A stretch of DNA of 64,000 nucleotides, from positions 23,909 to 87,908 of the IMG/VR virus record IMGVR_UViG_3300032323_002843. One strand, given 5' to 3'. Source of the DNA: a virus. The position numbers were made by a program, and so were the translations under genes. The notes under the pieces are model-generated. The model saw only the letters and a program-made list of their open reading frames with translations, had not been told where the DNA came from and searched no databases. Each line of letters starts with the position of its first letter. Position 1 is the stretch's first letter. Below, piece by piece: positions 16,961-25,379 of the stretch.

Positions 16961-16967
16961 ATAAATA
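16961..16967 (-). promoter_or_regulatory. Late promoter box
   Basis: CATATTTATAC, 18 nt before ATG 16942, in the short gap below the 340-residue gene. Confidence 0.5.
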
Positions 16968-16973
16968 TGTTAA

Positions 16974-17996
16974 TTAGTCCAAATCCTCGAGACCTGTGTC
17001 GTCTTTAGTTAAATCACGAGCTATGTCGCGCATTTCACCACTAGCCCAATTCTTTTGAGCTGGTGTTAATTCGTCGTTAATTGAATTTTCAATAAATGGG
17101 AAAAAATCGCTATCTGGTAGTTTGTATAATGATGCAAAAAACAATTCACGTACACGTGGATCATCTATTTGGCTTTGGTTATATATAGCAGATATAGCAT
17201 CATAAATAAATTTACCATACTGTAAATCACGAGGTTCATTTGATAATTTGTCCACAGCTCCGACAATCGCTTGGTTTTTTTCTTTATCGGCACCAAAGCC
17301 TTCAGTTCCAACAATTTCATATAATCCTTTTACAATTTCGTGAACGAGCATTGGATAACAAATAGCACGAGCTTTAATTACAAATTGCTCATTTTCTTCA
17401 TCATATTCCATCTCGCTCTCGCCACCTGGTGTATTTTGTTGTTGTGCAATCATAGCTAGCAACATAGCGATTGCATTTTCATCATCATATATACCAAATG
17501 ATAATTTTAATATTTCATTATATTTTTCTACTAATTCTGGGTTGATAGCATCTAGATATTCTTTAAATAGCATAAACCCAAATGCACCACGAATAGACGC
17601 ACCTTGTGTAATACCATTGATGATACGACGTTTAGCTTTCATCTTTTCAGGATCATCTTCACCAAAATCTGGTAATGATGGGTCTTGTTCTTCGTCTGGT
17701 TCAGGTAATTTAATATCTTCCATATCAACTATCTTAGCATCAATTTTGATGTTTGCGTAGTCAATAATTGGATAGGCATCAGTTACCATTTGAGCAGCTA
17801 CCATATCTAATTCATCTCGATACCCATCTTCAGCTTGTACTATCTCAGGTACTAAAGTAGCAGAACGCATAACGGCTTGTCTCAAATCCTTGTTGCCAAG
17901 CATTTGACGTAAAGAAGCCCCCGATTTGCCTTTTAATGTAGCAATCGTTTTAGGTGAAAATATCTTTTCGTATTCTACTTCTGTTAATTTAGCCAT
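16974..17996 (-). CDS. Hypothetical virion-cluster protein
   Basis: A 340-residue acidic, helical protein without signal peptide or membrane segments. The N-terminus LTEVEYEKIFSPKTIATLKG is not of the targeting type. A conserved-looking core (about residues 75-200) includes LPEPDEEQDPSLPDFGEDD and RRIINGITQGASIRGAFGFM. No enzymatic motif is seen. Its stop is followed within 35 nt by the next late gene, and its start overlaps the stop of a targeting-peptide gene, so it belongs to the cargo operon. Confidence 0.6.
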   Translation of the reverse strand: MAKLTEVEYEKIFSPKTIATLKGKSGASLRQMLGNKDLRQAVMRSATLVPEIVQAEDGYRDELDMVAAQMVTDAYPIIDYANIKIDAKIVDMEDIKLPEPDEEQDPSLPDFGEDDPEKMKAKRRIINGITQGASIRGAFGFMLFKEYLDAINPELVEKYNEILKLSFGIYDDENAIAMLLAMIAQQQNTPGGESEMEYDEENEQFVIKARAICYPMLVHEIVKGLYEIVGTEGFGADKEKNQAIVGAVDKLSNEPRDLQYGKFIYDAISAIYNQSQIDDPRVRELFFASLYKLPDSDFFPFIENSINDELTPAQKNWASGEMRDIARDLTKDDTGLEDLD

Positions 17997-18244
17997 TATT
18001 TTTTAGACTTAAAACGTTTAACAATTTTAGCTAACATCTCATCTTCGTTCATTGAAGCCTTTGGTTTTGGCTTAACATCCGGATTTCCTAGTGGACGACG
18101 AGGCTTTGGTTTTTCACCTGGTTTACCTGGTGCTACTGCTGGGTCTGGAGATGTTGATGGTTTGCTAGGTGCTGTTGCAGGTCCTTCAGAAAGTACCTTT
18201 GCAATCACTTCACGAATTACTTCTTTTAATTTATTTTTGTTCAT
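17996..18244 (-). CDS. Short cargo-type protein, Pro-rich
   Basis: An 82-residue protein. The targeting helix MNKNKLKEVIREVIAKVLSE ends in L-S-E-G, an excellent gp21 site. Everything after it is a Pro/Lys/Ala-rich low-complexity stretch (PGKPGEKPKPRRPLGNPDVK) and a short basic end. After cleavage only a small basic Pro-rich peptide would remain, comparable in kind to the small internal peptides of T4 heads. Confidence 0.62.
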   Translation of the reverse strand: MNKNKLKEVIREVIAKVLSEGPATAPSKPSTSPDPAVAPGKPGEKPKPRRPLGNPDVKPKPKASMNEDEMLAKIVKRFKSKK

Positions 18245-20891
18245 TTTTTTCGTTTATATGTTTACGAAGTAGTTGTTTAAATTCTGTTATATGTGTGGGA
18301 TTAGCACCTAAATATTCATTTACAAGATAATTATGAACTTCTGCTAAACCACGTTGTTGTAATACGTTTAATAAATCTGATGGGGAATTTAATGATAATG
18401 CATTATTACCACTAGCGTTACCGGTTAATACGTAATTACTATTACCTGGTTGGACATTAATAGATGCTATAATTTGTTGGTTAGCCAATCTAATAATATA
18501 AATCTTACTACCACTAGGAAGAGACATAACTCTACCTACACGACCTGCTGTTCCTAATAAATTATTACGACGAGCTGCTCCTCTATCACCATTTGGATCA
18601 ACACGAGAGGCATTAGTAACATTTAATCTTCTCATAATTGCTCTTGGTAAGCGTAAGAATGCTACATCTAATCCAGTTTCATCCATTACTTCACGAACGT
18701 TAATATCACCTGCTGCTGCTGGAGCTGCTGCAGGACGAGGAGCATTTGGTTGACCTGCTGGTCTTCCTCTTCTACCAGTTGTAGGAGCAGCTGTAGCAGC
18801 AACTTGACCACCTAATAATTGTCTTGCTAATGCAGTTGGTACATTTGCTTTAACTAATTTACCAGATTGATCAGATATTTTAAAGCTTTCTCTTGGATTT
18901 GCTGTATTAATAAGTAAAGCTGTATCACCATTCATAGCTGGTTTTAATTGACTATCTGCTGTTACTGGTGGGTTATTAGCTATAAAAGCTTTTTTAGAAG
19001 TTGCCATCATTGAATAGCCTTGACTACTTAATAGTGTTTTTAAACCATTAGAATCAAATGCTTGGTTTGTATTTCTTAAATAATCAAAATACGATGCCCA
19101 TTGACTAGCATCTAAGTTATTACTAGTATCTCTACCTCTCCAATCACCTCCTCTTCCACCATAACCATAATCAACAAGTGTTCTTTGTTGACGAGGATCA
19201 ATTGTAGAAGGCATTAAAAAGAATTCTGATCTTGATGTTCCTCCATCTGAAGTTAATACTACTGCTGAGGTTTCCCCTATTTGTACTATTCTTTGATTAT
19301 AAGGAATAGCATTAACAACAGACGTTAGTGCTTCTTTATCTATAGTTACAGGAATATTTTCTTTTGTTTTAAATACATTTAATGCATTTTGTTGGAATGA
19401 TTCATTATCTTTAGAATCAACAAATACTTGTTGTACCTCTTCATTATCAAATGGAACCGATGTTATTTTACCATTTTTATCTATTTTATATGAAGAGAAT
19501 GAATTTGAGTCTAATATAATTTCTCCATCTTCTATTGGTTTAACTATTAGTGCAGAATTAGGATCATTTTTAGCATTATCTAATACTCTTGTAATTAAAT
19601 CTTTATCAATTACTTCGTCTTGAGATAATTTAAGTAAATTCTTTAACGGAATTTTGTCTAGTTCTGGAAAGTCTAGTAAATATTTTGATGTGCGCTTATT
19701 TAATTTAATATCAGGGAAGTCATCTTCTGCTTGATATAATCCTACTTTTATATCATCACCTAATTTTAGTTTTACAATAGTAGAACCATCTTTAGTAACA
19801 TATAGTCGTTCTGCTGATGGGACATCCCATTTATTAGATTTAACTAAGAATTTTTTAACTTCAAAAGGAATTATATCTGTAAGTAGATATTTTAGTTCAA
19901 TTTTGTCTCTCATATTTGCTATGATTGACTTAACATCTTGATTTGAAAATTTCTCTAAGTTTTTAACTAATATTAAACTACTTACAATACCAGCATTAGT
20001 AGCAATAAAATTAGCAATCTGAGGGTATTTGGGTAGATATTTTTCTACAAACTCATCATTTTCTATATCTTTAAATAAATCCCCTCTATCTTTTCTAACA
20101 ACTAAATATTGTTTTTTAGTTTCAAACGGAAATTTAGTCCACTCTCTAATAGTAACAGCTTCGCGTTTATATTGTTGGTTGACTTTCTCTTTTGTAGATA
20201 AAGGAATATATTTAAATATGTTTTGTAAACCTCTAACTGATGGGAAATTTTGTTCAATAAAACTCCATGGTTCCCATCTACTCCACTCTGTAGCTCTACC
20301 ACCAACATCGTTATTTGATCTGTCTGATGCTTTGTAAGTATTATCACTACCAACAACAACAACAAAGAAACTTTTACGATCACTATCAGGTAAATTTGTA
20401 TCTCTTACGAGATAAAATGTTGGATTTTTTCTATCAGAATCATAACGATAATTACCAAATGAGGTTTTAGTAATACACCAAGATTCTCCCCTACCAAAAT
20501 TTAAACAGTTTTCCTCTTTAGAACCATTATATATAATTAAACCATTTTCATTGTAAACAACGTCTGGTGTAATATCATATTCTTCTACAGGTTCTTCAAC
20601 ACCTTTAGCTGATGTAACTATTTTAATTAGTTGAGATAAAGGAACTATAACTTCATATTTACCACCAACTTGTTTTACTAAATCTGTTCCTCCTTTAGAA
20701 ATAATACCTGGTTTGATTTTGTCAAAACGATCAACATATGCTTTTAACTGGCTATCAGTAATGTTAATATTCAAATCATCAGCTTCTTGTTTATAGTGCT
20801 GGATGATTTGGTCTAATAATGCTTGTTTATATTCATTCAAAGGAAATGAACTATGAACTACATGTAATATAAATTTATCTATTGGTCTCAT
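18231..20891 (-). CDS. Giant multidomain virion-cluster protein with Trp-Cys motif
   Basis: An 886-residue protein, the largest of the cargo region. The N-terminal third has the block GRGESWCITKTSFGNYRYD followed by FYLVRDTNLPDSDRKSFFVV (about residues 128-180). This recalls a WC-T/A motif present in many uncharacterised phage proteins, in which the Cys could be catalytic. The middle is Lys/Asp-rich with beta-strand repeats. At about residue 705 lies an AT-hook-like linker (TGRRGRPAGQPNAPRPAAA), followed by a folded C-terminal domain. No standard targeting helix is visible. The function is unknown; a delivered effector or a structural protein both fit. Confidence 0.65.
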   Translation of the reverse strand: MRPIDKFILHVVHSSFPLNEYKQALLDQIIQHYKQEADDLNINITDSQLKAYVDRFDKIKPGIISKGGTDLVKQVGGKYEVIVPLSQLIKIVTSAKGVEEPVEEYDITPDVVYNENGLIIYNGSKEENCLNFGRGESWCITKTSFGNYRYDSDRKNPTFYLVRDTNLPDSDRKSFFVVVVGSDNTYKASDRSNNDVGGRATEWSRWEPWSFIEQNFPSVRGLQNIFKYIPLSTKEKVNQQYKREAVTIREWTKFPFETKKQYLVVRKDRGDLFKDIENDEFVEKYLPKYPQIANFIATNAGIVSSLILVKNLEKFSNQDVKSIIANMRDKIELKYLLTDIIPFEVKKFLVKSNKWDVPSAERLYVTKDGSTIVKLKLGDDIKVGLYQAEDDFPDIKLNKRTSKYLLDFPELDKIPLKNLLKLSQDEVIDKDLITRVLDNAKNDPNSALIVKPIEDGEIILDSNSFSSYKIDKNGKITSVPFDNEEVQQVFVDSKDNESFQQNALNVFKTKENIPVTIDKEALTSVVNAIPYNQRIVQIGETSAVVLTSDGGTSRSEFFLMPSTIDPRQQRTLVDYGYGGRGGDWRGRDTSNNLDASQWASYFDYLRNTNQAFDSNGLKTLLSSQGYSMMATSKKAFIANNPPVTADSQLKPAMNGDTALLINTANPRESFKISDQSGKLVKANVPTALARQLLGGQVAATAAPTTGRRGRPAGQPNAPRPAAAPAAAGDINVREVMDETGLDVAFLRLPRAIMRRLNVTNASRVDPNGDRGAARRNNLLGTAGRVGRVMSLPSGSKIYIIRLANQQIIASINVQPGNSNYVLTGNASGNNALSLNSPSDLLNVLQQRGLAEVHNYLVNEYLGANPTHITEFKQLLRKHINEKNEQK

Positions 20892-21394
20892 TACTTATTC
20901 AACTTTACTTTTGCTTTCTTAGTATTAGGCACAAATTGTTTGTTTGATGCTGCTTTTTTCTTTGAGGTAGCAGCGCGCTCAGCTTTAGTTAAACTATTTG
21001 CTTTAGCACGAGGTAAACAACGAGTTGTTTTATTACCTTTTTTCATTGTACCACAAGGTCCAGTTATGTTGCCTGCTGTATCAATACGAACCCAATCTTC
21101 TTTTTTAAACCAATCACGAAGTGATTCATTTAAACTATTATCGTGTCCACATTTATGACAAAGATATGGATCATCACCACCCTTCTCTAAATCCCACTCC
21201 CAACCACAATTTTCACATTTAACTTCGTCTTCATCACCTTCCATTAATCCTTTACACACTTTAACAGCACGACCAGAAAGGTAAGCTGATGGTTTTTCAC
21301 CAGCAGCTCTACGACGATTGTAATAAGCTTTGCCTTTAGGACATAACTTTTTTTCAGCTATTATGTCTTGTAATATTTCGGTCAGTTTAATCAT
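20891..21394 (-). CDS. Cargo-type zinc-ribbon protein
   Basis: A 167-residue protein with four visible parts. The targeting helix MIKLTEILQDIIAEKK gives an I-A-E site. Next is a Cys/Arg segment (LCPKGKAYYNRRRAAGEKPS). A zinc ribbon then has two CxxC knuckles (CENCGWEWDLEKG and CHKCGHD, about residues 59-80). Last is a basic domain with DWFKKEDWVRIDTAGNITGP, CGT and RCLPRAKANSLTKAERAA, which I recognise as recurrent in marine phage and giant-virus proteins (DUF5872-like). It is probably a DNA-binding protein packed in the head and injected with the genome. Confidence 0.72.
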   Translation of the reverse strand: MIKLTEILQDIIAEKKLCPKGKAYYNRRRAAGEKPSAYLSGRAVKVCKGLMEGDEDEVKCENCGWEWDLEKGGDDPYLCHKCGHDNSLNESLRDWFKKEDWVRIDTAGNITGPCGTMKKGNKTTRCLPRAKANSLTKAERAATSKKKAASNKQFVPNTKKAKVKLNK

Positions 21395-21399
21395 GTCTT

Positions 21400-22053
21400 T
21401 TATTTATTATAATCCCAATTAGTATCAGATGGACGCCATTTACTAAAATCTTCTGATTTCCAAATTTTAGTAGAATATTTAAAATATGGTTTTTCAGTTA
21501 TATCATTAGTTCTACTTGGTTGATACCATTTAGTTCTATTGTTTGGCTGAGCACATATTTGTCCATTATCTAATTTTGATACATTATAACACTTATGTTC
21601 ATTTGGTGTTTCACTCCAACCACAATCTATTTCATTTGGGTCAGAATGTGCTGTATCAATTGTAAATAAATATTCACCTTCCATAACGGATTGGTCTTTC
21701 ATCGTAGTATACGTTTTAACACCTCTTAACACTCTCTTTTCAATTACTGATATATTGTACGATAAACAATCCCAAAGCTGTAGGAAATCTAATGGAAACA
21801 CTTTATCTGTTGATTTTAGTGGTCTCCAACGAAACGCATGAATTGGTAATTTATCATATACAGCACCAAAGGTATCAATATATGTTTCAAATAACAATGC
21901 ACGGTTGGGGATAGATTTTACACTAACCCAATGTCCTTTTTCCCACTCACCATCTCCTAATAATTTACCTTTTTCGTCTTTTTGAAAATCATATAAAAAA
22001 CGTTTATCAATATAAACCTCGATTGGTGGTATATTTGCTACTAAATAAGCCAT
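21400..22053 (-). CDS. Conserved hypothetical protein (marine T4-like type)
   Basis: A 217-residue, Trp/Tyr-rich, largely beta protein. It begins MAYLVANIPPIEVYIDKRFL and has repeated aromatic motifs (WVSVKSIPNRALLFETYI, AFRWRPL, TKWYQPSRTNDITEKPYF). I recognise the overall pattern from proteins of marine T4-like phages, where the function is not known. It contains three Cys in the second half but no zinc pattern. It lies inside the cargo operon, abutting genes on both sides. Confidence 0.62.
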   Translation of the reverse strand: MAYLVANIPPIEVYIDKRFLYDFQKDEKGKLLGDGEWEKGHWVSVKSIPNRALLFETYIDTFGAVYDKLPIHAFRWRPLKSTDKVFPLDFLQLWDCLSYNISVIEKRVLRGVKTYTTMKDQSVMEGEYLFTIDTAHSDPNEIDCGWSETPNEHKCYNVSKLDNGQICAQPNNRTKWYQPSRTNDITEKPYFKYSTKIWKSEDFSKWRPSDTNWDYNK

Positions 22054-22370
22054 TACTTATTTCTTATTAATAATTCACCTAATACCTCTAAACGACCAAC
22101 TTCACGTTGAAATTCGGTTTGAGTCATGTTTAATGATATCTTTTTATATGTTTGTTCAAATTCTTTTTTAGCCGCTTCTTTATCGAATTTACCTTCAGCT
22201 GCTTTTTTATAGTACGGAGCCTTAACTTTAAAATGATGCCATGTTAATAGAGATAATCCGCCTTTTTCTTCAGCGGTAGCAGCAATTTTAGCAGCACCTT
22301 TACCACGAACAGTAGCAAAATTTTCAAATGTTTCTTTTACTTCTTTTAATATATCTGATAGTTTAATCAT
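22053..22370 (-). CDS. Cargo-type helical protein
   Basis: A 105-residue protein read from ATG 22370 (MIKLSDILKEVKE), 2 nt before the previous gene's stop region; upstream in-frame residues belong to the overlap and are not needed. After the L-K-E-V site comes NFATVRGKGAAKIAATAEEK, then GGLSLLTWHHFKVKAPYYKK, a block I associate with internal virion proteins of marine T4-like phages, and a Lys/Glu helix. Function unknown. Confidence 0.68.
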   Translation of the reverse strand: MIKLSDILKEVKETFENFATVRGKGAAKIAATAEEKGGLSLLTWHHFKVKAPYYKKAAEGKFDKEAAKKEFEQTYKKISLNMTQTEFQREVGRLEVLGELLIRNK

Positions 22371-22371
22371 A

Positions 22372-22752
22372 TTACCATTTTCTACAAGACCAGTATCTAG
22401 CTTTAGTACGTGGTCCTGGGTTAGCACAATTATGTCTTGCTCTGAAGGCAGCGCGGCGTTTAGGGTTATTTTTCTTAATATTCATTCCCTTAGCACCAAA
22501 GTTAACTTTTACAACTTTACCAGTTTTAGGGTTTTTAACATACACCTTAAATTTCTTACTGTCACCGCGCATTGGCTTACCTAATGGTACAGTGCGACCT
22601 TGATACTTAGCTTCAAGTAAACAGTCACAATCAGCTTCGTTAAGTTCTTGTTGATACGACTCCATGAACTCAACAAATTCTTTTATGTCTTGTTCATTCT
22701 CAACGTCGTATTCTAATATTTCTTCTTCTAGAAGTTCTAATAATTTAATCAT
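22372..22752 (-). CDS. Cargo-type basic protein with FRARHNC motif
   Basis: A 126-residue protein. The N-terminus MIKLLELLEEEILEYD is a targeting helix (L-L-E-E). An acidic linker ends in CDCLLEAKYQGRTVPLGKP. The C-terminal 70 residues (KKFKVYVKNPKTGKVVKVNF, RRAAFRARHNCANPGPRTKA, RYWSCRKW) form a basic domain that I know as one of the most frequent small virion-type domains of marine T4-like phages. Cleavage would free this domain inside the head. Nucleic-acid binding is inferred from charge. Confidence 0.74.
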   Translation of the reverse strand: MIKLLELLEEEILEYDVENEQDIKEFVEFMESYQQELNEADCDCLLEAKYQGRTVPLGKPMRGDSKKFKVYVKNPKTGKVVKVNFGAKGMNIKKNNPKRRAAFRARHNCANPGPRTKARYWSCRKW

Positions 22753-23033
22753 ATACTTCCTGTACGTTTATCTGTTAGGTATTTAATTTCGGTACGTAAT
22801 GCTGCCACTTCAGCTACTAATTCTAATATCTGTGCACGCATTTCATCTTTTTCTTTTGATGATTCAGCAAGTAATGCTTCTAATTTAGATATACGATCTT
22901 TGCAATCATGACGAATAAAATCTTCGTCACGTTCTTTGCGCATTGATTTTTTTTCATAGAATCGGAAAGCAGCGGCACTACCAAGAACGGTAATGGCTGT
23001 CATTAGAACTGTGTATATATTATCGGCATTCAT
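22749..23033 (-). CDS. Small membrane-anchored coiled-coil protein
   Basis: A 94-residue protein. A single membrane segment (residues 5-24, IYTVLMTAITVLGSAAAFRF) is followed by Lys/Arg residues and then a coiled coil (RISKLEALLAESSKEKDEMR and onward). It could be a spanin component or holin accessory. Overlaps the next gene by 4 nt; late box 22 nt upstream. Confidence 0.6.
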   Translation of the reverse strand: MNADNIYTVLMTAITVLGSAAAFRFYEKKSMRKERDEDFIRHDCKDRISKLEALLAESSKEKDEMRAQILELVAEVAALRTEIKYLTDKRTGSI

Positions 23034-23055
23034 TTGCTGTACAAGATGATTACCA

Positions 23056-23062
23056 ATAAATA
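23056..23062 (-). promoter_or_regulatory. Late promoter box
   Basis: TAATATTTATTGG, 22 nt before ATG 23033. It overlaps the stop codon of the zinc-finger gene upstream. Confidence 0.5.
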
Positions 23063-23644
23063 TTAAGAAGCAATAGTGTCCTTTAATTCTTGAATGTGAT
23101 CCTGTACCTCTTTGGTGAATTTCTCTTTATCAACACCTTTACCTTTCCATGTTTCTATATCACCCTGTTCAGTTACGAATTGATCATCAACTTCACTATT
23201 AAAGTCAATTAAAGCATCTTCAAGATCTTTAATATATTGCTTAACACCACCACCAATAAGGTTTTTAGCGTATTCTTCAAATCTGCCCTGGCGTTTTAAT
23301 TCAGTCTCATAAGCAATAACACAATCAAAACATTTACTATGGATGGGCCACATTTTTTTATTTAATGTGTTATTTTTCATTGCTTTACCACAACTAGGAC
23401 ATGCAATGGGTAAATTTATAACTTTTTTTAATTCATCAAAACGTGTTACTGTTTGTTTAATACCGTTTTTGATAGTCCATTTCTTACCATTCTCTTCCCA
23501 TACATCACCTTCATTATGTTCTATTTGTGCTTTAGTATAACCTACCTGAGTAACGGTTTTAGCAGTATAATCTTTTTGAATAATATTACGCATTCGCTGA
23601 ACATCACGTTCGCGAAATTCGCGTTTTAGCATATTGTCGCTCAT
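23063..23644 (-). CDS. Zinc-finger protein, conserved in marine T4-like phages
   Basis: A 193-residue protein. The N-terminal block LKREFRERDVQRMRNIIQKD and the beta segment EGDVWEENGKKWTIKNGIKQ precede a zinc site with CPSCGK (Cys82-Cys85) and HSKCFDCV (about residues 101-108). The rest is helical and acidic. I recognise the arrangement from proteins of marine T4-like phages annotated only as hypothetical. Role unknown; nucleic-acid binding is plausible. Its start is 1 nt from the stop of the HAD gene. Confidence 0.68.
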   Translation of the reverse strand: MSDNMLKREFRERDVQRMRNIIQKDYTAKTVTQVGYTKAQIEHNEGDVWEENGKKWTIKNGIKQTVTRFDELKKVINLPIACPSCGKAMKNNTLNKKMWPIHSKCFDCVIAYETELKRQGRFEEYAKNLIGGGVKQYIKDLEDALIDFNSEVDDQFVTEQGDIETWKGKGVDKEKFTKEVQDHIQELKDTIAS

Positions 23645-24111
23645 TATAAACCTAATTCTTTAAGTTGCTTAATTGTATTAGCTGCTGATGTGTGTAATAT
23701 TCCTATACCACCCTTATCATTCCATTCTTGGATAGTATTAGGTAAATCATCAATTAGAATTCTATTTTCACCTGAGAATAATTGCTTTTGTGCTCTCGGA
23801 TAGAAATAGGCGTTTTTATAGCTATTTTGTAGGTGCATTTTTAACCAAGCATCTTTACCAACACGAGATGTTTGGCTGCGAGATGGTGATGATAAAATAT
23901 ATGGTTTATACTTTTTAATATAACGCCATAATTCTTGTCCATCAGGCATCCAGGGCAAATTAGCCCAAAATGATGGACCTTCAGCATCTATAGGTTCCCA
24001 AAAAGCATTATCGCCTTTAGCAAATTGTTTTGTATGAACGCCTGTTGCGTCATAATAACCTTTTTCAAAATCGACAAGGACACCGTCCATGTCACAAAAA
24101 ATTTTATACAT
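23644..24111 (-). CDS. HAD-family 5'(3')-deoxyribonucleotidase-like phosphatase
   Basis: A 155-residue HAD hydrolase. Motif I FCDMDGVLVDF supplies nucleophile Asp7 and Asp9, motif II is ILSSPSRS, and motif IV ILIDDLPNTI supplies the paired Asp. The size, the WANLPWMPDGQELWRYI cap and the motif set fit phage and bacterial 5'(3')-deoxyribonucleotidases, which dephosphorylate dNMPs. The exact substrate is inferred. No targeting helix, so it acts in the cytoplasm of the infected cell. It sits between the nucleotidyltransferase-peptidase and the zinc-finger gene. Confidence 0.82.
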   Translation of the reverse strand: MYKIFCDMDGVLVDFEKGYYDATGVHTKQFAKGDNAFWEPIDAEGPSFWANLPWMPDGQELWRYIKKYKPYILSSPSRSQTSRVGKDAWLKMHLQNSYKNAYFYPRAQKQLFSGENRILIDDLPNTIQEWNDKGGIGILHTSAANTIKQLKELGL

Positions 24112-24113
24112 AA

Positions 24114-25379
24114 CTATTGATATATTTCTTCGTGTTGTTTACCAAAATCTCTTAATAATACTCCTGCTTTAGCGTTTGCTTCATTTTCAATGTCACTTCC
24201 GGTTTTACCACTTTCGTAGCTAATACGGCCATCTTCGTCTTGTTTACGGTGTACTAATTCATGTGCTAATGTTCTTAATATATCACCCATGTTTCTGTTT
24301 CCGCAATACACCCATATTTTATTGCTATTCGGATCAAAATATCCAAAACTCCTCATTTCCTTCGCTTTAGCAGTATCATATGATAGAGCTAAGTTACGGG
24401 GAGGATTTTGAATTTCCAAGTTTTTAATAGCATACTTTATAAATTCACCAATGGTTGCAGTTTCGCTTTCGTTTAACTTACCTTCCATTAATTTGGTTTG
24501 TTTAGGTTGACCTAAATTTAATGTTGCCATTAGTACTTTAGCTATTTTACCTGCTTTACGTAAAGTCTGGCCACCTTTAACTAAATGGTATTTGTCTTTA
24601 TCGTAATTTAATATTAATGGTATTTCGCCATCACTATTTTCTTCTTTATTTTCTAGTTTATCTAAAATATCCTTAGATAATACAATCATATTTCCAGCAA
24701 CAAAGGCATATAATACATCAGGAATAGGTACATTAAATTTATCTGCTGCTATTTCTATTTCGTGTCTTGCTTTATCAACGATAGCTTGATAAGCATCATC
24801 TACATTTTGATATTTTCTTTCTTCTAATGAAATTTCTTCACCTTTATCTTCTGCAGGTGGTAATTTTTTACCAATTGTATTTGCAAAATCAGTTAAATTA
24901 ATTCCATCAGGTATAAATTGAGCAATAGCATCTGCATTATTTGATTGAATAGCATTTCTTAATCCTGTAGCATTTACAGCATCAACAGTACCTGCATCAA
25001 ATACTTTTGCATTTGGATAATCCATACGTTTAAAACGGCTAGCATCATCTTTACCAAATGCAACTATAAAATTAGTATCAGGATTTTCTTTAACTAAATT
25101 ATAAGTTTCTCTAACAGGATTTTCTAAAGCAACTCTTATTTCAACATTGTTATCTAAAAGTGTTTTATATAATTCCCATACAGCAACACTTTCATCTGCA
25201 GTTACACCTTCACGAGTTTTAGGTGATACTAACACAACTACCTGATCAGCATTTTGTAATAGTTTTTTAACTACTTCAAAGTGACCCCTGTGTGGTGGTT
25301 TAAAAGCACCTGGGAAGACAGCTATTGTTTGCTTGTCTTGTTCAAGTAATGTGTTTGCTATGTATTGTCCTAAATTCAT
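24114..25379 (-). CDS. Cargo-type nucleotidyltransferase fused to a zinc metallopeptidase domain
   Basis: A 421-residue fusion. Residues 1-14 (MNLGQYIANTLLEQ) are a targeting helix with an L-L-E site. Residues 19-160 are a HIGH-type nucleotidyltransferase: FPGAFKPPHRGH (22-33), DADQVVVLVSP-like strand, and TGLRNAI for the second nucleotide-binding loop, as in NMN/pantetheine-phosphate adenylyltransferases. A linker follows. Residues 366-421 contain HELVH (373-377) with downstream IENEAN (398-403), a gluzincin-type zinc site. The combination of the two active sites is unusual; both look intact. The substrate is unknown. Confidence 0.78.
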   Translation of the reverse strand: MNLGQYIANTLLEQDKQTIAVFPGAFKPPHRGHFEVVKKLLQNADQVVVLVSPKTREGVTADESVAVWELYKTLLDNNVEIRVALENPVRETYNLVKENPDTNFIVAFGKDDASRFKRMDYPNAKVFDAGTVDAVNATGLRNAIQSNNADAIAQFIPDGINLTDFANTIGKKLPPAEDKGEEISLEERKYQNVDDAYQAIVDKARHEIEIAADKFNVPIPDVLYAFVAGNMIVLSKDILDKLENKEENSDGEIPLILNYDKDKYHLVKGGQTLRKAGKIAKVLMATLNLGQPKQTKLMEGKLNESETATIGEFIKYAIKNLEIQNPPRNLALSYDTAKAKEMRSFGYFDPNSNKIWVYCGNRNMGDILRTLAHELVHRKQDEDGRISYESGKTGSDIENEANAKAGVLLRDFGKQHEEIYQ

